From: Phaeoceros laevis
Lineage: Eukaryota; Anthocerotophyta; Anthocerotopsida; Notothyladales
Assembly (NCBI GenBank): GCA_049999765.1
Contig: JBNGIQ010007800.1
Span: forward strand, 1-56,112
Reading direction: 5' to 3'
Length of the DNA: 56,112 nt
Each line of letters opens with the position of its first letter. Positions within the stretch are counted from its first letter, which is position 1. The notes beneath the pieces were generated by a model. That model searched no databases and had not been told where the DNA came from. It saw nothing but the letters and a program-made list of their open reading frames with translations. Of the stretch, positions 54,085 to 56,112 are shown one piece after another. The translations under genes and the position numbers were made by a program.

Positions 54085-54525
54085 TCAATAGTGTCCATGG
54101 TGACCACCGTGGTGACCATGGTGCCCTCCGTGATGACCATGGTGACCCCCGTGATGACCATGGTGACCCCCGTGATGGCCGTGGTGGCCATGATGGTAAT
54201 CAGGAGGAACCAGGAGGGGAAAGCCCGTTGGCATTGCTTGAGGAAAGCCCATGGGGATTGCTTGAGGAAAGCCCGCGGGGATTGCTTGAGGAAAGCCCAT
54301 GGGGATTGCTTGGGGAATGGGGCACCCCGGCTGTAGGAACGGGACCTGCTGAATTTGAGGGACAGCCTGCAAATATCCATGGCAGCCATGGTGCTGGTGA
54401 TGGCTGTGGTGGCCGTGGTGGCCGTGAGAGCAGACTTTTCTTGGCACTTCTACCACCACAGTGGCCCCCAGATGAGGGCTTGCGCATGCCGTCACCGCGT
54501 TGCAGTCCTGACCGCAGTAAGCCAT
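54085..54525 (-). CDS. His/Gly/Pro-rich low-complexity protein, 146 aa
   Basis: From the ATG at 54525 the frame reads MAYCGQDCNAVTACASPHLG, then a Cys/His stretch (VCSHGHHGHHSHHQHHGCHG), a middle with QIQQVPFLQPGC, four tandem copies of an 8-residue Pro/Phe unit (PQAIPMGF or close, about 54225-54320), and a tail of GHH/GGHH repeats (about 54087-54190). His makes up a large share of the protein, with several Cys, which suggests metal binding. There is no signal peptide or known domain. The same DNA keeps long frames open on other strands because the repeats are multiples of 3. The ordered change of repeat types argues for a real gene, but coding status is not proven; it could be a satellite-like DNA repeat. 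Confidence 0.55.
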   Translation of the reverse strand: MAYCGQDCNAVTACASPHLGATVVVEVPRKVCSHGHHGHHSHHQHHGCHGYLQAVPQIQQVPFLQPGCPIPQAIPMGFPQAIPAGFPQAIPMGFPQAMPTGFPLLVPPDYHHGHHGHHGGHHGHHGGHHGHHGGHHGHHGGHHGHY

Positions 54526-55384
54526 GGTTCCGCCGCTCGACGCTGCTTGAAGCCAACTGTGCAAACGTTTGAAGACCTGGATTCGCTGCGAAGAGGAGGT
54601 CGTGCAATCTGGAAGAAGCCAAAGACGTCAATTGCGGTGATCTTTAGACTAGCAACCTCCGCACATAGAATCTCAATTGCGAGCAAGGAGAAGGAACGCT
54701 GAGCTCAGCTCATCTAAGAGATCGCTGCGAGAAGCACCTAAAAGATCGCTGCCAGAGGCAGGTTCGCCTGCGAGGATGTCGGCTGCGAGACAATACGAAG
54801 CTCAAAGTAGCACGCTTCCTTGTTGAGTAAGCCAACGTGTCCTGCACATCACGAACACCGAGTAAGCATCTGTACTATGATAATCCATAGATTTGATATG
54901 TTACAATGAGAGGACAATATATAAGAGAGATAATGAAAAACAAACCTGTGAAGGCTTAATATTCCAAACCTAAAATGAAGCAAAGAAGAACTCCACAAGA
55001 CTTGGATATTTTCTGGGTTCCCATGTGTTCATGTATAGACATTCAGACATGTTCTATGAATGGAGATCAAACATAGTTAGGGTCAACGGAGAATCCGAGA
55101 TATGTTACAGATTAATCTATATCTAAAACTATATTTTTAATATTTTTACCAAGCAAATTCAATATTACCAAGCCTATTTGTTTTAACTTCATACGTGGTA
55201 ATTACCAAACCGGTATGTTATGAACTAACTATGTGATAATTACTAATTACCAACCCAATCTATTTAAAACAAGGTATTTATACCACTTGGTAATTACCTG
55301 GTGGTTATTTAGGGTGGAATCATAGAACCGACATATGGCTATTTTTTACGGCATTAAAAGGCGGGCCGCACAAAAAGGAGTCCA
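54526..55384. other. Intergenic, AT-rich
   Basis: 54526-54830 is the 5' flank of the His-rich gene; 54880-55340 is AT-rich with repeated taattacca/ggtaattac words (about 55160-55310). No gene seen. Confidence 0.5.
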
Positions 55385-55645
55385 ATGGCAAGAGGGGAGG
55401 GATCCGGATGCAACGGGCGGGCGGTTCCGGTGACGGGAGCTTGCAGCGCAAGGGATGGGCTTCCCCTACGCTGCAAGCTCCTGAGGCCACGTCAGAAAGG
55501 CTTGAAGCGCTCTCGATATCGTGTAGAAAGACCTTCTAAGGACCAGGTGCGCAAGCAGCTCTCAGTTGCCCAGTCAGAGGATTTGCAGATATCCCAAGGC
55601 TCGCCACATTGTTTAGCCTCCCTAGATTTGCATACTCTGGATTGA
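55385..55645 (+). other. Short open frame, 86 aa, unassigned
   Basis: A GC-rich frame starting MARGEGSGCNGRAVPVTGAC and later basic (RPRQKGLKRSRYRVERPSKD). No domain or homologue recognised; it could be a first exon or chance. Confidence 0.2.
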
Positions 55646-55816
55646 AATGAGTTGAGGTGTCTCGGCGTTGGTTTTCGCCATCATCTAGGCCTGAGGTAAT
55701 CTCCTCCCGATCTCATGGTTGCCTGGCTGTGACCAGTGGGGTCCGTGAAATCAGAATCAGATTGCTGCTAAAGCTTGATATGCTCTCTCAGGTTACGATG
55801 GCTGCTTGGGCTGAAG

Positions 55817-56110
55817 TCATGTCAATGATGTCGGCACCAAATTGTCTACTGGTAGTTGTGATTTTAAGGGTGGAACGGAGGGACATGGCTGGCCAGCTGA
55901 GCCAGCTGGTAAGGCACCTAGGCTAGCTCTTCCTAGGCGTTTTAGCTCCTGCACTCCACGGACTGCATGTCTTAGAATAGCCACAGCAATACCAAGACAT
56001 TCTTGCTTTTTGAACTCGTCGGCAATGTACCTCCTACTGCGTACTTCATGGAGACCATGGCAAAGGTTGATATACCTCTGAAAAAAAGAAAGAAACAAGA
56101 GGCGTGTCAA
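55817..56110 (-). other. Possible partial exon at the window edge
   Basis: Minus-strand frame entering from beyond the window: RYINLCHGLHEVRSRRYIAD, EFKKQECLGIAVAILRHAVR, then GVQELKRLGRASLG before a plausible donor. It looks like an alpha-helical protein exon, perhaps of a BRO1-like domain, but the match is from memory and weak. The acceptor would be the run before RYIN (ccttt.ttcag type, about 56075). Confidence 0.35.
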
Positions 56111-56112
56111 TA

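Noticed and set aside
54061-54572. Plus-strand frames rich in Gly/Leu or Val/Thr over the His-rich region
   Set aside because: Repeat units that are multiples of 3 keep several frames open; these frames have no start context or pattern change like the minus-strand frame.
1-56112. CRISPR arrays, operons, bacterial promoters or plasmid features
   Set aside because: The window is plant nuclear DNA; the repeats seen lack spacer structure and the genes are split by introns.

Overview
This is nuclear DNA from a land plant. The genes are split by short spliceosomal introns (mostly 74-130 nt), and they include plant-specific families: PLS/DYW-class pentatricopeptide repeat (PPR) proteins, an IQ67-domain protein, dirigent proteins, a DUF26 secreted protein, the mitochondrial ATP synthase g subunit, IPK1 and a plant aprataxin-like protein. 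The compact genes, the dense array of large PPR genes and decayed PPR copies, and the vapyrin-like and polyphenol-oxidase-tail genes suggest a seed-free plant with a small genome, such as a lycophyte, hornwort or moss. I cannot fix the species from sequence alone. Two N-gaps (514-613 and 13764-13773) show it is a draft assembly.

Layout. 1-2500 is AT-rich intergenic DNA with tandem repeats and a 232-bp CAAA microsatellite. 2549-18545 is PPR territory: a DYW pseudogene with two in-frame TAG codons, a rearranged PPR relic, an intact 1227-aa DYW gene, and on the minus strand a 1366-aa PPR gene. An endonuclease/exonuclease/phosphatase-family gene and a block of diverged repeats lie among them. 18980-36728 is a housekeeping stretch: vapyrin-like MSP-ankyrin protein, aprataxin-like kinase-macro protein, TPR protein, IQD protein, inositol-pentakisphosphate 2-kinase, ATP synthase subunit g, protein disulfide isomerase and a NUDT8-like Nudix hydrolase. 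I traced complete exon structures for most of these, and the splice phases close into full reading frames. 37365-44110 holds PPR relics, a broken BTB-BACK gene and a dirigent gene. 44663-48318 holds two genes that encode only the C-terminal KFDV domain of polyphenol oxidase, with an AT-rich island carrying a DUF26 gene between them. 49300-56112 holds a second dirigent gene, a stray prenyl-transferase exon, an 836-aa PPR gene, a His-rich low-complexity protein and weakly supported sequence.

Themes. The PPR genes probably act in organellar RNA processing or editing. Three of them carry, before the PPR array, a module resembling the PDF motif of organellar single-stranded DNA-binding (OSB) proteins. 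Two carry a regular insertion between the helices of one PPR motif in every three. One pseudogene lacks the intron conserved in its relatives, which suggests spread by retroposition. The most unusual genes are the KFDV-only pair. The first has a chloroplast transit region followed by a twin-arginine lumenal signal, like polyphenol oxidase, but no copper-binding tyrosinase domain.
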